Part shown: in pieces, positions 40,983 through 48,838 of the stretch
How the letters are laid out: every line of letters begins with the position of its first letter
How positions within the stretch are numbered: the stretch's first letter is position 1
Source of the DNA: VGBV01 sp963780395
GTDB taxonomy: Bacteria; Actinomycetota; Thermoleophilia; Solirubrobacterales; 70-9
Assembly (NCBI GenBank): GCA_963780395.1
Contig: CAWABY010000003.1
Location: 1-64,000 of the forward strand
DNA length: 64,000 bases
Direction of reading: 5' to 3'
Program-made: the position numbers and the translations under genes
The notes under the pieces: generated by a model
The model's input: only the letters and a program-made list of their open reading frames with translations
Told to the model about the DNA's origin: nothing
Database searches by the model: none

Positions 40983-41231
40983 CTAGCCGCGGCGGTTCGG
41001 GCTGACGGCGATCATGAAGCCGATCATCGTGATGATGATCACGCCGAGCACGAGCCACTGGGCCCAGCTCTCGATCGTCATCACGGCCACCACGCTCAGC
41101 GCGACGCCGATGACCAGGGCGACAACGGTGTAGATCGCGGCGCCCTTCTCGGAGCCGTGCCGCATACCGCCCGTGTCCGAGAGGGTGCTGCGCTCGAACT
41201 GGTTGCGCTGGGTGACGTCCAGGTTCCCCAT
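40983..41231 (-). CDS. Small two-span membrane protein, paralogue 1
   Basis: An 82-aa protein with a polar N terminus and two hydrophobic helices (about residues 32-53 and 56-76), ending IGFMIAVSPNRRG. The second helix and tail (SWAQWLVLGVIIITMIGFMI) match the next gene (NWSQWVVLGAIIFTLIGFMI) almost residue for residue. GGAGGAGAG precedes ATG 41231. Family and function unknown. Confidence 0.72.
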   Translation of the reverse strand: MGNLDVTQRNQFERSTLSDTGGMRHGSEKGAAIYTVVALVIGVALSVVAVMTIESWAQWLVLGVIIITMIGFMIAVSPNRRG

Positions 41232-41356
41232 CTATCTCTCCTCCATCTTCAGTTGACGGAAGCCTACGCCTTCCGGCGGCCGGGCCACCGTGAGAGCGCG
41301 CACAGTGCCCCGGCTTCGCCATCAATCGGGGTCGTAGCGGCCGCCTGGCATCAGTC

Positions 41357-41374
41357 GCGGCGCCTACGCGCCGC
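41357..41374. terminator. Hairpin between the two membrane paralogues
   Basis: GCGGCGC (41357-41363) and GCGCCGC (41368-41374) form a 7-bp stem with loop CTAC, 27 bases past the stop of the 41401 gene on the minus strand. There is no T run. It may separate the two paralogues into different transcripts. Confidence 0.35.
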
Positions 41375-41400
41375 TCCAAATAGGGCGGCCTGACGACCCC

Positions 41401-41652
41401 TCAGGCGCCCCGGCGGTTCGGGCTGAGGGCGATCATGAAGCCGATCAGGGTGAAGATGATCGCGCCCAGAACCACCCATTGCGACCAGTTGTCGATCGTC
41501 TCGAAGGCGATCGCGCCGCCGACTATCGCTAGAGCGATGGCGATGAAGTCGAACACCGCGTAGCCGGCGTTCGAGGCGCCGCGCCTGTGCATCTCGTCGC
41601 GGAGCTCCTCGCGAGCCTCCTGCTGCTGGATCGAAGCCGGATCGTCGGCCAT
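41401..41652 (-). CDS. Small two-span membrane protein, paralogue 2
   Basis: An 83-aa protein from ATG 41652 (MADDPASIQQQEAREELRDE); a TTG or ATG a few codons upstream is possible. It has helices near residues 32-52 and 56-76 and ends IGFMIALSPNRRGA. Clear paralogue of the 40983-41231 product, so a local duplication. Divergent from truA. Confidence 0.7.
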   Translation of the reverse strand: MADDPASIQQQEAREELRDEMHRRGASNAGYAVFDFIAIALAIVGGAIAFETIDNWSQWVVLGAIIFTLIGFMIALSPNRRGA

Positions 41653-41673
41653 CGGGGGAGCCATGTGGCCCAA

Positions 41674-41679
41674 TAGTCT
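41674..41679 (+). promoter_or_regulatory. Candidate truA -10 box
   Basis: TAGTCT lies ten bases before ATG 41690. It favours the MTIVRLDL start over the upstream in-frame ATG 41663, which would place the promoter inside the gene. Confidence 0.4.
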
Positions 41680-41689
41680 CGCCGATCCG

Positions 41690-42454
41690 ATGACGATCGT
41701 GCGTCTCGACCTCTCCTACCACGGCGGCGGCTTCGCGGGCTGGGCCGCCCAGCCCGGCGAGCGGACCGTGCAGGCAGAGCTCCAGGGGGCACTGGGGGAC
41801 GTGCTGGGTGAGGCGCCGAAGCTGACCGTCGCGGGCCGCACCGACGCGGGGGTCCACGCCTGGGGCCAGGTCGCCAGCTTCGAGCTCGACGGCGAGCCCC
41901 AGGGGCTGGCCAGGGCGCTGAACGCGCTCACCGGCGACGACCTCACGGTCTGGAGCGCGGCGCCGGCGCCCGAGGGCTTCGACGCGCGCGGGGACGCTCT
42001 CTCGCGCACCTACTGCTACCGCGTGCTCGCCGCCCCGACGCCGAGTCCCTTCGAGCGGGGCCTGTCGCTGTTCTGGCCGCACAAGGTGCATCCGGGCCTG
42101 CTGGAGCGCTGCGCCGAGGCCCTGGCCGGCAGCCACGATTTCACCGCCTTCACGCCGACCCAGACCGAGCACGTCCGCTTCGAGCGCAAGATCCTGCGCG
42201 CCGAGTGGAAGCGGGGGAGGGCCCTCGGGCACGAGCAGCGCACCCGGGAGGGGGTCGAGCTGTTCGAATTCTGGATCGAGGCCGACGCGTTCATGCGCAA
42301 CATGGTGCGCGTGCTCGTGGGGACAATGCTGGAGGTGGGGGCGGGGCGCAGGCAGCTCGACGACTTCGTCGCCCTGCTCGGGGGCGCGCCGCGCGAGGCG
42401 GCCGGAGACACCGCTCGCCCGCACGGGCTCTTCCTCGCCTCCGTTCAGTACTAG
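41690..42454 (+). CDS. truA: tRNA pseudouridine(38-40) synthase TruA
   Basis: TruA modifies U38-40 in tRNA anticodon arms. The 254-aa protein has MTIVRLDLSYHGGGFAGWAA, the catalytic Asp in VAGRTDAGVHAWGQVASF (near residue 52), SRTYCYRVLA and the late FMRNMVRVLVGTMLEVG. truA commonly follows rplQ, and here only three small genes intervene. Confidence 0.94.
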   Translation: MTIVRLDLSYHGGGFAGWAAQPGERTVQAELQGALGDVLGEAPKLTVAGRTDAGVHAWGQVASFELDGEPQGLARALNALTGDDLTVWSAAPAPEGFDARGDALSRTYCYRVLAAPTPSPFERGLSLFWPHKVHPGLLERCAEALAGSHDFTAFTPTQTEHVRFERKILRAEWKRGRALGHEQRTREGVELFEFWIEADAFMRNMVRVLVGTMLEVGAGRRQLDDFVALLGGAPREAAGDTARPHGLFLASVQY

Positions 42455-42494
42455 ATGACCCATGTCCGCCATCTGCCGCGCCTGACGACCAACC

Positions 42495-42500
42495 TAGAAT
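42495..42500 (+). promoter_or_regulatory. Leaderless-type -10 box of surE
   Basis: TAGAAT is followed by seven bases and the surE ATG 42508, so transcription would start at or one base from the start codon. No SD is present. Confidence 0.5.
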
Positions 42501-42507
42501 CGAAGCA

Positions 42508-43314
42508 ATGCGAGTTCTGATCACGAACGACGACGGCATCGAGGCCAAGGGGCTGCAGGAGCTGCGGCGGGCGCTGGTCGCCGTGCCCGAGCTGGAGGTG
42601 AGCGTGGTCGCGCCCGACTCCAACCGCAGCGCAACGGCGCGCAGCATCACCACCCGTTCGCCGCTGTGGGTCGAGGAAATCGGCTTCGACGACGGCGGCA
42701 CGGGCTACGCCTGCGACGGCACGCCGGTGGACTGCGTGCGCTTCGCCGAGCTTGGCTTGATCGGCGAGCGGCCCGAGCTGATCGTCTCGGGCATCAACCA
42801 CGGCGCCAACCTCGGCGACGACATCACCTACTCCGGGACCGTGGCTGCCGCGCTGGAGGGGATCGTGCTGGGGATCCCCGCGATCGCGATCAGCCAGCAG
42901 TCGGCGCTGAAGGAGATGGACTTCCACTTCGGGCGCGACTTCGACTTCTCGGTCGCGGCGGCGTTCGCCGCGCAGCTGGTGGAGCGGGTCGCCCGTGACC
43001 CGCTGCCGGCCGACACGCTGCTGAACGTGAACTGCCCGGCGGGGGCGCCGAGCGGGATTGAGGTGAGCCATCTGGGCAAGCGCCTCTACAACGACGAGCT
43101 GAAGCTGGTCGAGGAGGATCCCGAGAGCGGGCGCCGCCGGTACCAGATCTACGGCTTCGAGCCCTCGTTCGAGGACGAAGAGGGGTCGGACCTGTCGGCG
43201 ATCGCCAAGGGGCGCATCGCGGTCACGCCCGTCCACTTCGACCTCACGGACCATTCGGGCCTCGACCGGCTGCGCGGCTGGGACTTCGACGCGATGCTGG
43301 CAGCCGCCCGCTGA
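42508..43314 (+). CDS. surE: 5'-nucleotidase SurE
   Basis: SurE removes phosphate from nucleoside monophosphates and short polyphosphates and is linked to stationary-phase survival. The 268-aa protein has the metal motif RVLITNDDGIEAKGL, SVVAPDSNRSATARSITTRS, YACDGTPVDCVRF and VSGINHGANLGDDITYSGTV. The start at ATG 42508 agrees with the leaderless promoter. Its TGA overlaps the ligA ATG. Confidence 0.95.
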   Translation: MRVLITNDDGIEAKGLQELRRALVAVPELEVSVVAPDSNRSATARSITTRSPLWVEEIGFDDGGTGYACDGTPVDCVRFAELGLIGERPELIVSGINHGANLGDDITYSGTVAAALEGIVLGIPAIAISQQSALKEMDFHFGRDFDFSVAAAFAAQLVERVARDPLPADTLLNVNCPAGAPSGIEVSHLGKRLYNDELKLVEEDPESGRRRYQIYGFEPSFEDEEGSDLSAIAKGRIAVTPVHFDLTDHSGLDRLRGWDFDAMLAAAR

Positions 43315-45332
43315 TGGCGGCGCCCGCGAAGTCGAAGAAGCGAGCCGACGGGCTGCGCAAGCAGATCGCCAAGCACGATCGCCTCTACTACGAGCGGGAC
43401 GATCCGGAGATCTCGGACACCGAGTACGACGACCTGCTGCGGGAGCTGCGGGAGCTCGAGGAGGCCAATCCCGAGCTGGTCACGCCCGACTCGCCGACCC
43501 AGCGGGTCAGCGGCGCCCCGCTGGAGAAGTTCGGGACCGTCACCCACGCCGAACCGATGCTGTCCCTCGGCAACGCCCGTAACGAGGATGAGCTCCGCGC
43601 CTGGGCGGAACGGGTCGAGCGCAACCTCGAGCGCCTGGACATCAGCGGCCGCGAGATCCAATACGTGACCGAGCCGAAGGTGGACGGCCTCGCGATCTCC
43701 CTGACCTTCGAGGGCGGCGAGTTCACGAGGGGCGCCACCCGAGGGGACGGGCGGGTCGGCGAGGACGTGACCCAGAACCTCCGCACCATCGACGCGATCC
43801 CGAAGCGGATCGAGGACGCCCCGGCGATGGTCGAGGTGAGGGGAGAGGTCTACCTGCCGATTGCGGCGTTCGCCGAGCTCAACGCCCAGCGCGCAGAGGC
43901 GGGAGAGCCCACCTTCGCCAACCCCCGGAATTCCGCCGCCGGGTCGCTGCGCCAGCTGGATCCGAGGATCACCGCATCGCGCCCGCTGTCCCTGTGGACC
44001 TACGGCATCGGAGCGCGCGGAGGCTGGGAGCCCGAGAGCCACAGCGAGATGCTCGATTGGCTGCGCAAGCGCGGCTTTCCGGTCAACGACCAGGTGAAGC
44101 TGCACAAGGGGGTGGACGAGGTCGCGAAGCGATGCCGATGGTGGGAGGACCGCCGCGACCAGCTGGACTTCGAGATCGACGGCGTCGTGGTCAAGGTCGA
44201 CGACCGCGGGCTGCAGCGCGAGCTCGGCGTCGCGGGCCGCGAGCCGCGCTGGGCGGTCGCCTGGAAGTTCCCCCCCTCGACCGCGACGACCAAGCTGAAC
44301 AAGATCGTCTGGAACGTGGGGCGGACCGGGCACCTGCTGCCGTTCGCGATGCTGGAGCCAGTCCACGTCAGCGGCGTCACCGTCAGCACCGCGACCCTGC
44401 ACAACGAGGAGGACCTGGAGCGCAAGGACGTGCGCGAGGGGGACGAGGTGATAGTGCTGCGTGCCGGCGACGTGATCCCGCAGGTGGTCTCGCCGGTGAT
44501 CCAGAAGCGCAAGGGAAAGCGACTGAGGAAAGCCAAGCCGCCGAAGAAATGCCCGCTCTGCGGCACCCCGACGGTGAAGCCAGAGGACGGCGTGTTCACG
44601 ATCTGCCCTAACCGAACGGGCTGCCCGGGCCAGCAGTTCCAGCTGATCAAGCACTTCCGGGGCGCGATGGAGATCGAGGGCCTCGGCGAGAAGAACGCCT
44701 ACCGCTTCCTCGACGAGGGGCTGATCACGGACGCCGCCAGCATCTACGACCTGACCGCGGAGCGGGTCGGCGAGCTCGAGGGCTTCGGCGAGATCTCGGC
44801 AAAGAACCTGATCGACGAGATCGAAGGCTCGAAGCGGCAGCCCTTCTCGCGCGTGCTCTACGCGCTCGGGATTCCCGGGGTCGGCTACGTCAACGCCGAG
44901 TCCCTGGCCGAGCACTTCGGGACCATGGACGCGCTGCTGGCGGCGCAGCCCGCGCAGATCGAGGAGGCCGACGGGATCGGGCCGGTGCTCGCAGAGCAGG
45001 TCTACGAGGAGCTGCACGAGGAACGTTCCGAGGAGCTGATCGCGCGGCTGCGCAAGGCCGGGCTGCGGATGGAGCTCGACGCCTCCGAACGCCGCGTCCA
45101 GGGCGGGCCGCTCGAGGACAAGACGATCGTGCTCACGGGCACGCTGCCGAACCTGAGCCGCGAGCAGGCGACGAAGCTGATCAAGCGCGCCGGGGGCAAG
45201 GTGGTCAACTCGGTTTCCAAGAAGACCGACTACGTGGTGGCCGGCGACAGCCCGGGCTCGAAGCTGGCCAAGGCCGAGGAACTGGGCACGGACGTGCTCG
45301 ACGAGCGCGGGCTGCAGAAGCTCGTCGGGTGA
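43314..45332 (+). CDS. ligA: NAD-dependent DNA ligase
   Basis: LigA, 672 aa, seals nicks in replication and repair. Ia domain: HDRLYYERDDPEISDTEYDD. Adenylation motif: TEPKVDGLAIS with the catalytic Lys near residue 120. OB fold follows, then the zinc finger (CPLCGTPTVK with CPNRTGC), the HhH region (GIPGVGYVNAESLAEHFG) and a C-terminal BRCT (DKTIVLTGTLPNLSREQATK). Complete and canonical. It is one base into the surE stop, so the two are cotranscribed. Confidence 0.97.
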   Translation: MAAPAKSKKRADGLRKQIAKHDRLYYERDDPEISDTEYDDLLRELRELEEANPELVTPDSPTQRVSGAPLEKFGTVTHAEPMLSLGNARNEDELRAWAERVERNLERLDISGREIQYVTEPKVDGLAISLTFEGGEFTRGATRGDGRVGEDVTQNLRTIDAIPKRIEDAPAMVEVRGEVYLPIAAFAELNAQRAEAGEPTFANPRNSAAGSLRQLDPRITASRPLSLWTYGIGARGGWEPESHSEMLDWLRKRGFPVNDQVKLHKGVDEVAKRCRWWEDRRDQLDFEIDGVVVKVDDRGLQRELGVAGREPRWAVAWKFPPSTATTKLNKIVWNVGRTGHLLPFAMLEPVHVSGVTVSTATLHNEEDLERKDVREGDEVIVLRAGDVIPQVVSPVIQKRKGKRLRKAKPPKKCPLCGTPTVKPEDGVFTICPNRTGCPGQQFQLIKHFRGAMEIEGLGEKNAYRFLDEGLITDAASIYDLTAERVGELEGFGEISAKNLIDEIEGSKRQPFSRVLYALGIPGVGYVNAESLAEHFGTMDALLAAQPAQIEEADGIGPVLAEQVYEELHEERSEELIARLRKAGLRMELDASERRVQGGPLEDKTIVLTGTLPNLSREQATKLIKRAGGKVVNSVSKKTDYVVAGDSPGSKLAKAEELGTDVLDERGLQKLVG

Positions 45333-45358
45333 GCGAGCCTTTGTCGCCGCGATCGGGT

Positions 45359-45364
45359 TAGATT
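45359..45364 (+). promoter_or_regulatory. Candidate -10 box of the RTX-repeat gene
   Basis: TAGATT (45359-45364) lies ten bases before ATG 45375, giving at most a few bases of leader; TTAGAT one base earlier is an alternative reading. Confidence 0.4.
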
Positions 45365-45374
45365 CAGCGACCTC

Positions 45375-46190
45375 ATGAGGCCAGGGAAGTCTTCAGGGAA
45401 GCCATCACGCCTGCTCGCACGCCGCCGCTTCGCCGTGGCTCTCTCGCTGCTTGGGCTGTCGGCGTTGGCGGTCCCCGCCTGGGCGGGTGCTGAGACGACG
45501 GTGGTCCAGGTCACGGCGGGCAAGCTCCGCATTGACGGCGTCCCCGGCACCCCGAGCGCAGCCGAGGTCCGTTACCGCACCGCCGCCGAGGCCGGCTTCG
45601 GAGGGGTCAGCGACCGCTTCGTGGTCCAGGACGCGGGCGGCGCGCTGCCGCTGGGCGCGGATTGCGCGGCTGTCGACCCGATCACGGTCTCGTGCGACGC
45701 CCGGCCGGTGGTATCGATCTCCGCCGCGCTGGGCGACGGCGACGACGTGATGGTGATCAACGCCGGCAAGGGAGACGGGGTGCCCTTCCGCTACTCAGCG
45801 GAGCTACGCGGTCAGATCGGGGCTGACGTGCTGCGCGGTGGGCTCGCCGACGATGTGCTGCGCGGCGAGCAGGGCCGTGACTCGATGGCCGGCTGGTCGG
45901 GCGACGACGTGCTCTTCGGGGGCAACGGCTCGGACGGGCTGATCGGCTCTACGGGCGACGACGTCCTCAACGGCGACAAGGGCCGCGATGCGCTGTTCGG
46001 GCAGAAGGGCCGCGACAGCATGTTCGGCGGTCCCCAGAACGACGTGCTGCTGGCCCGTGACGGCTTCCGGGACCCCCAGATCGACTGCGGCCCCGGCAAG
46101 CGCCAGCAGGCGGTGACCGACCGCCGCGACCCGCGGCCCAAAGGCTGCCTGCGGCCCAAGGGCAAGGGCAAGGGCAAGAAGAAGCGCTAG
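45375..46190 (+). CDS. Secreted calcium-binding RTX-repeat protein
   Basis: A 271-aa protein with a signal peptide (basic start, then FAVALSLLGLSALAVPAWAG, cleavage probably after AGA near residue 39). The middle is a beta-type domain with DCAAVDPITVSCDARPVV (two Cys). From about residue 155 come RTX/hemolysin-type nonapeptide repeats (GADVLRGGLADDVLRGEQG, GDDVLFGGNGSDGLIGSTG, GDDVLNGDKGRDALFG), which bind Ca2+ in a parallel beta roll. It ends in a strongly basic GKGKGKKKR tail. Exported; no enzymatic domain seen. Confidence 0.85.
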   Translation: MRPGKSSGKPSRLLARRRFAVALSLLGLSALAVPAWAGAETTVVQVTAGKLRIDGVPGTPSAAEVRYRTAAEAGFGGVSDRFVVQDAGGALPLGADCAAVDPITVSCDARPVVSISAALGDGDDVMVINAGKGDGVPFRYSAELRGQIGADVLRGGLADDVLRGEQGRDSMAGWSGDDVLFGGNGSDGLIGSTGDDVLNGDKGRDALFGQKGRDSMFGGPQNDVLLARDGFRDPQIDCGPGKRQQAVTDRRDPRPKGCLRPKGKGKGKKKR

Positions 46191-47476
46191 GGCGTGTAGC
46201 GCGCGATCAGGGCCGCCATCCGGTCCTGGGCGCTGCGGGCGCGGTCGGTGTTGACGCGGTTGTTGAGGATCGAGAAGGCGGTCGCCTCGCCGTTGGCGCG
46301 GAAGCAGTAGCCCGAGAGCGCGCTGACGCCGTTCAGGGTGCCGGTCTTGGCGGCGCAGCGGCCCGCCGCGGCGCTGCCGCGCATGCGGCTCGCGAGGGTG
46401 CCGCTGCGCCCGGCGACGGCGAGCGACTGGATGAAGGCCTCGCGCAGCTCCTTCTCCTCGCCGGTGTCGTCCTCCAGCATCGAGACCAGCAGCGCCCCGA
46501 CCGAGGCCGGCGAGGCCCGGTCCCGGCGGCTGAGGCCCGAGCCGTTCTCGCCCCTGAACGAGGCGCCGCGGTCGGCGGCGAACTCGCGCACGACCTCGAT
46601 CCCCTCGCTGGTGCTGCCGCCGTCGCCGAAGGCGCCCCCGACCGCCTTCAGCAGCATCTCGGCCAGGAAGTTGTCGGAGGGCACGTTCGTGAGCCGCGCC
46701 AGGTCAGAGATCGGCGGGGAGGAGACTGCCGCGACCTCCGAGGCGCCTGACTCGGCCTTCGGCACGATGCCGCGCTTGATCTTGCGGCCGATGCTGACTC
46801 CGGCGCGCCGCAGCGCGTCACCGAGGCGCTTGGCGACAGACCGCTCGGGCGCGCGTGCGCCGCCGCCGTCGAGGGTGAGCGCCGAGAGCGTGCCGAGAGG
46901 GTCGGGGTTGATCCCGTGCTGGGGGATGCGGTCCCGGCGGTCGAGGAAGCTGTCGTCGTAGCGCAGCGAGCCCTTGACGGTCTCGACGCCGGCCGCGGCG
47001 ACCCTCTGGGCGAGGTTGGAGAGGTCGCGGGTGCGGAGCGTCGGATCGGCCTCGCCCCGCACGAACAGCCCCTTGCTGACGACGCCGTCGTCGATCGGGT
47101 CGGCGGCCCAGACCGCGGTCTCGAGTCGGTCGTCGGGCCCGAAGCTGCCCAGCGCCGTCGCGGTCGTGAACAGCTTCGTGTTCGAGGCGAGCTGCAGGCT
47201 GCGGCCGGAGCCCATCGCGAACAGGACCTTGCCGCTGTCGGCGTCCATCACCCAGGCGCCACTGCGCCCGCCGGCGCGGCGCATGTAGCGCTCCAGCCTG
47301 TTCTGCAGCCCTGCGGCGGAGATCGCGGTGCGGGAGGAGGCGCTGCCGTGCGCGACGGGGGTCTTGAAGGCGCGGTCCGGCGCTGCCGCATCGGCGTGGG
47401 CAACCGAGGCAAGCGGAAGCGCGCAGGCGAAAGCCGCGATGAGCGTTCGCGCGGTCACTGCCCCGTTGAACAGCAT
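46187..47476 (-). CDS. dacB: D-alanyl-D-alanine carboxypeptidase/endopeptidase, PBP4 (S13) family
   Basis: A 429-aa periplasmic-type enzyme trimming peptidoglycan stem peptides. The signal peptide starts at ATG 47476 (GAVTARTLIAAFACALPLAS). Active-site motifs of family S13 are SNTK (LQLASNTKLFTTATA, near residue 105), SDN (NVPSDNFLAEMLL) and KTG (AAKTGTLNGVSALSG). Together they make a complete penicillin-binding protein. TACCCT on the minus strand (47486-47491) lies nine bases before the start. Longer in-frame extension to 48682 runs through the divergent lipase gene and is rejected. Confidence 0.92.
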   Translation of the reverse strand: MLFNGAVTARTLIAAFACALPLASVAHADAAAPDRAFKTPVAHGSASSRTAISAAGLQNRLERYMRRAGGRSGAWVMDADSGKVLFAMGSGRSLQLASNTKLFTTATALGSFGPDDRLETAVWAADPIDDGVVSKGLFVRGEADPTLRTRDLSNLAQRVAAAGVETVKGSLRYDDSFLDRRDRIPQHGINPDPLGTLSALTLDGGGARAPERSVAKRLGDALRRAGVSIGRKIKRGIVPKAESGASEVAAVSSPPISDLARLTNVPSDNFLAEMLLKAVGGAFGDGGSTSEGIEVVREFAADRGASFRGENGSGLSRRDRASPASVGALLVSMLEDDTGEEKELREAFIQSLAVAGRSGTLASRMRGSAAAGRCAAKTGTLNGVSALSGYCFRANGEATAFSILNNRVNTDRARSAQDRMAALIARYTP

Positions 47477-47485
47477 CGGCGGCTG

Positions 47486-47547
47486 AGGGTAGCGGTGGCC
47501 TTCCCCTGCAGTGCGCCCCGGCTCCCGAGTGCACCAATTGGAATAAT
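47486..47547. promoter_or_regulatory. Divergent promoter region of dacB and the patatin gene
   Basis: Minus strand: TACCCT (47486-47491), nine bases before ATG 47476. Plus strand: AATAAT (47542-47547), ten bases before ATG 47558. Both would produce very short leaders, matching the layout seen at other genes in the window. Confidence 0.4.
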
Positions 47548-47557
47548 CAGCCGCCTG

Positions 47558-48838
47558 ATGGGCAAGGTGGTGCCAATCGACGGCGCGAAGCCGCGTGCTG
47601 CCCGGGTTCCCCGGCGCAAGCGCCGCAAGGGCGACAAGACCGCCCTGGTGCTGGGCGGGGGCGGGTTCACCGGCGGCGTCTATGAGATCGGGGCGCTGCG
47701 GGCCCTCGATCTGCTGGCGGTGAACACGACCGTGAACGAGTTCGACGTCTATGTCGGCACCAGCGCCGGGTCCTTCGTCGCCAGCATGACCGCCAACGGC
47801 GTCACGCCCGAGGAGATGATGCGGGTGCTGAACAAGGCGCTGCCCTCGCCGATCGAGGACCCGAAGCTGCGCCACCTGCTGAGGCCGAACTACGGCGCCT
47901 GGGCGACGAAGATGGCGACGATGCCGCTGCGGGTGGTGGGGACGGCGCGCCACCTGGCGAGCAACCTGGGGGAGGTCTCGATGGTGGACCTGGTGATGGG
48001 CCTGGCCGAGGGGCTGCCCACCGGCGTCTACAGGAACAAGGGGCTCGAGGACTACATGGCCGAGGTGCTCTCGGACCCGGATCGCAGCAACGACTTCCGT
48101 GAGCTCGAGCAGGAGCTGCTGCTGACCGCGACCGACGTCGACACATGCGAGCGGCTGGTGCTGGGTCGCGGCGAGTGGCAGGACGTCCCCATCTCCAAGG
48201 CGGTGGCGGCCTCGACGGCGCTGCCGATGGTCTACGAGCCCGTCGAGCTCCGCGGGCGCCATCTGATGGACGGCGGCATCGCCTCGACCACGAACGTGGA
48301 CGTCGCCGTCGAGGCCGGGGCCAAGTTCATCATCGTCGTCAACCCGCTGGTCCCGTACGTGAACGACTTCGAGACCAAGATCCCGACCATGTTCGGCTCC
48401 CGGGTGCGCCGCGTTGCAGACATGGGCCTGCCCGGGATCGGCAACCAGGCCTTCCGGCTGATGGCCCACGCGCGCCTGCACCTGGCGGTCGAGTCCTGGA
48501 AGCACCGCTTCCCCGACGTGGACATCATCCTGATCGAGCCCGAGCCCGACGACGAGCTCATGTTCGGGACCTCGGTCCTGGAGTACTCCTCGCGGCTGCA
48601 GATCGCCAAGCACGGCTTCGAGTCGGTCACCCACAAGCTCGCGCGCGACTACAAGCACTACAAGCAGGTCGCCTCCCGCCACGGCATCGAGATCTCGGCC
48701 CGCCGCGTGAGGAAGGTGATCGACACCGTCGAGGACGAGGCGGCGGAGGGAGCCTCGGCCTGGCGCCGCATCCTCGAGCAGACGACCGGCGCCCTGCTCC
48801 GGCAGTCCGACCAGGATGAGAAGGCCGTCGAGCGGTAG
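47558..48838 (+). CDS. Patatin-like phospholipase
   Basis: A 426-aa patatin/RssA-type protein. After a basic N terminus (RVPRRKRRKGDK) come the oxyanion Gly-rich motif ALVLGGGGFTGGVYEIGALR, the nucleophile elbow GTSAGS (Ser near residue 71) and the catalytic Asp in HLMDGGIAS. Such enzymes hydrolyse phospholipids or other lipids; the substrate is unknown. A C-terminal extension of about 150 residues after the Asp (from VEAGAKFIIVVNPLVPYVND) is helical and polar. ATG 47558 is the only start that keeps the promoter outside the gene. Confidence 0.88.
   Translation: MGKVVPIDGAKPRAARVPRRKRRKGDKTALVLGGGGFTGGVYEIGALRALDLLAVNTTVNEFDVYVGTSAGSFVASMTANGVTPEEMMRVLNKALPSPIEDPKLRHLLRPNYGAWATKMATMPLRVVGTARHLASNLGEVSMVDLVMGLAEGLPTGVYRNKGLEDYMAEVLSDPDRSNDFRELEQELLLTATDVDTCERLVLGRGEWQDVPISKAVAASTALPMVYEPVELRGRHLMDGGIASTTNVDVAVEAGAKFIIVVNPLVPYVNDFETKIPTMFGSRVRRVADMGLPGIGNQAFRLMAHARLHLAVESWKHRFPDVDIILIEPEPDDELMFGTSVLEYSSRLQIAKHGFESVTHKLARDYKHYKQVASRHGIEISARRVRKVIDTVEDEAAEGASAWRRILEQTTGALLRQSDQDEKAVER

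Noticed and set aside
47477..48682. Upstream in-frame extension of the dacB gene
   Set aside because: It crosses the patatin gene and the divergent promoters; the signal peptide starts at 47476.
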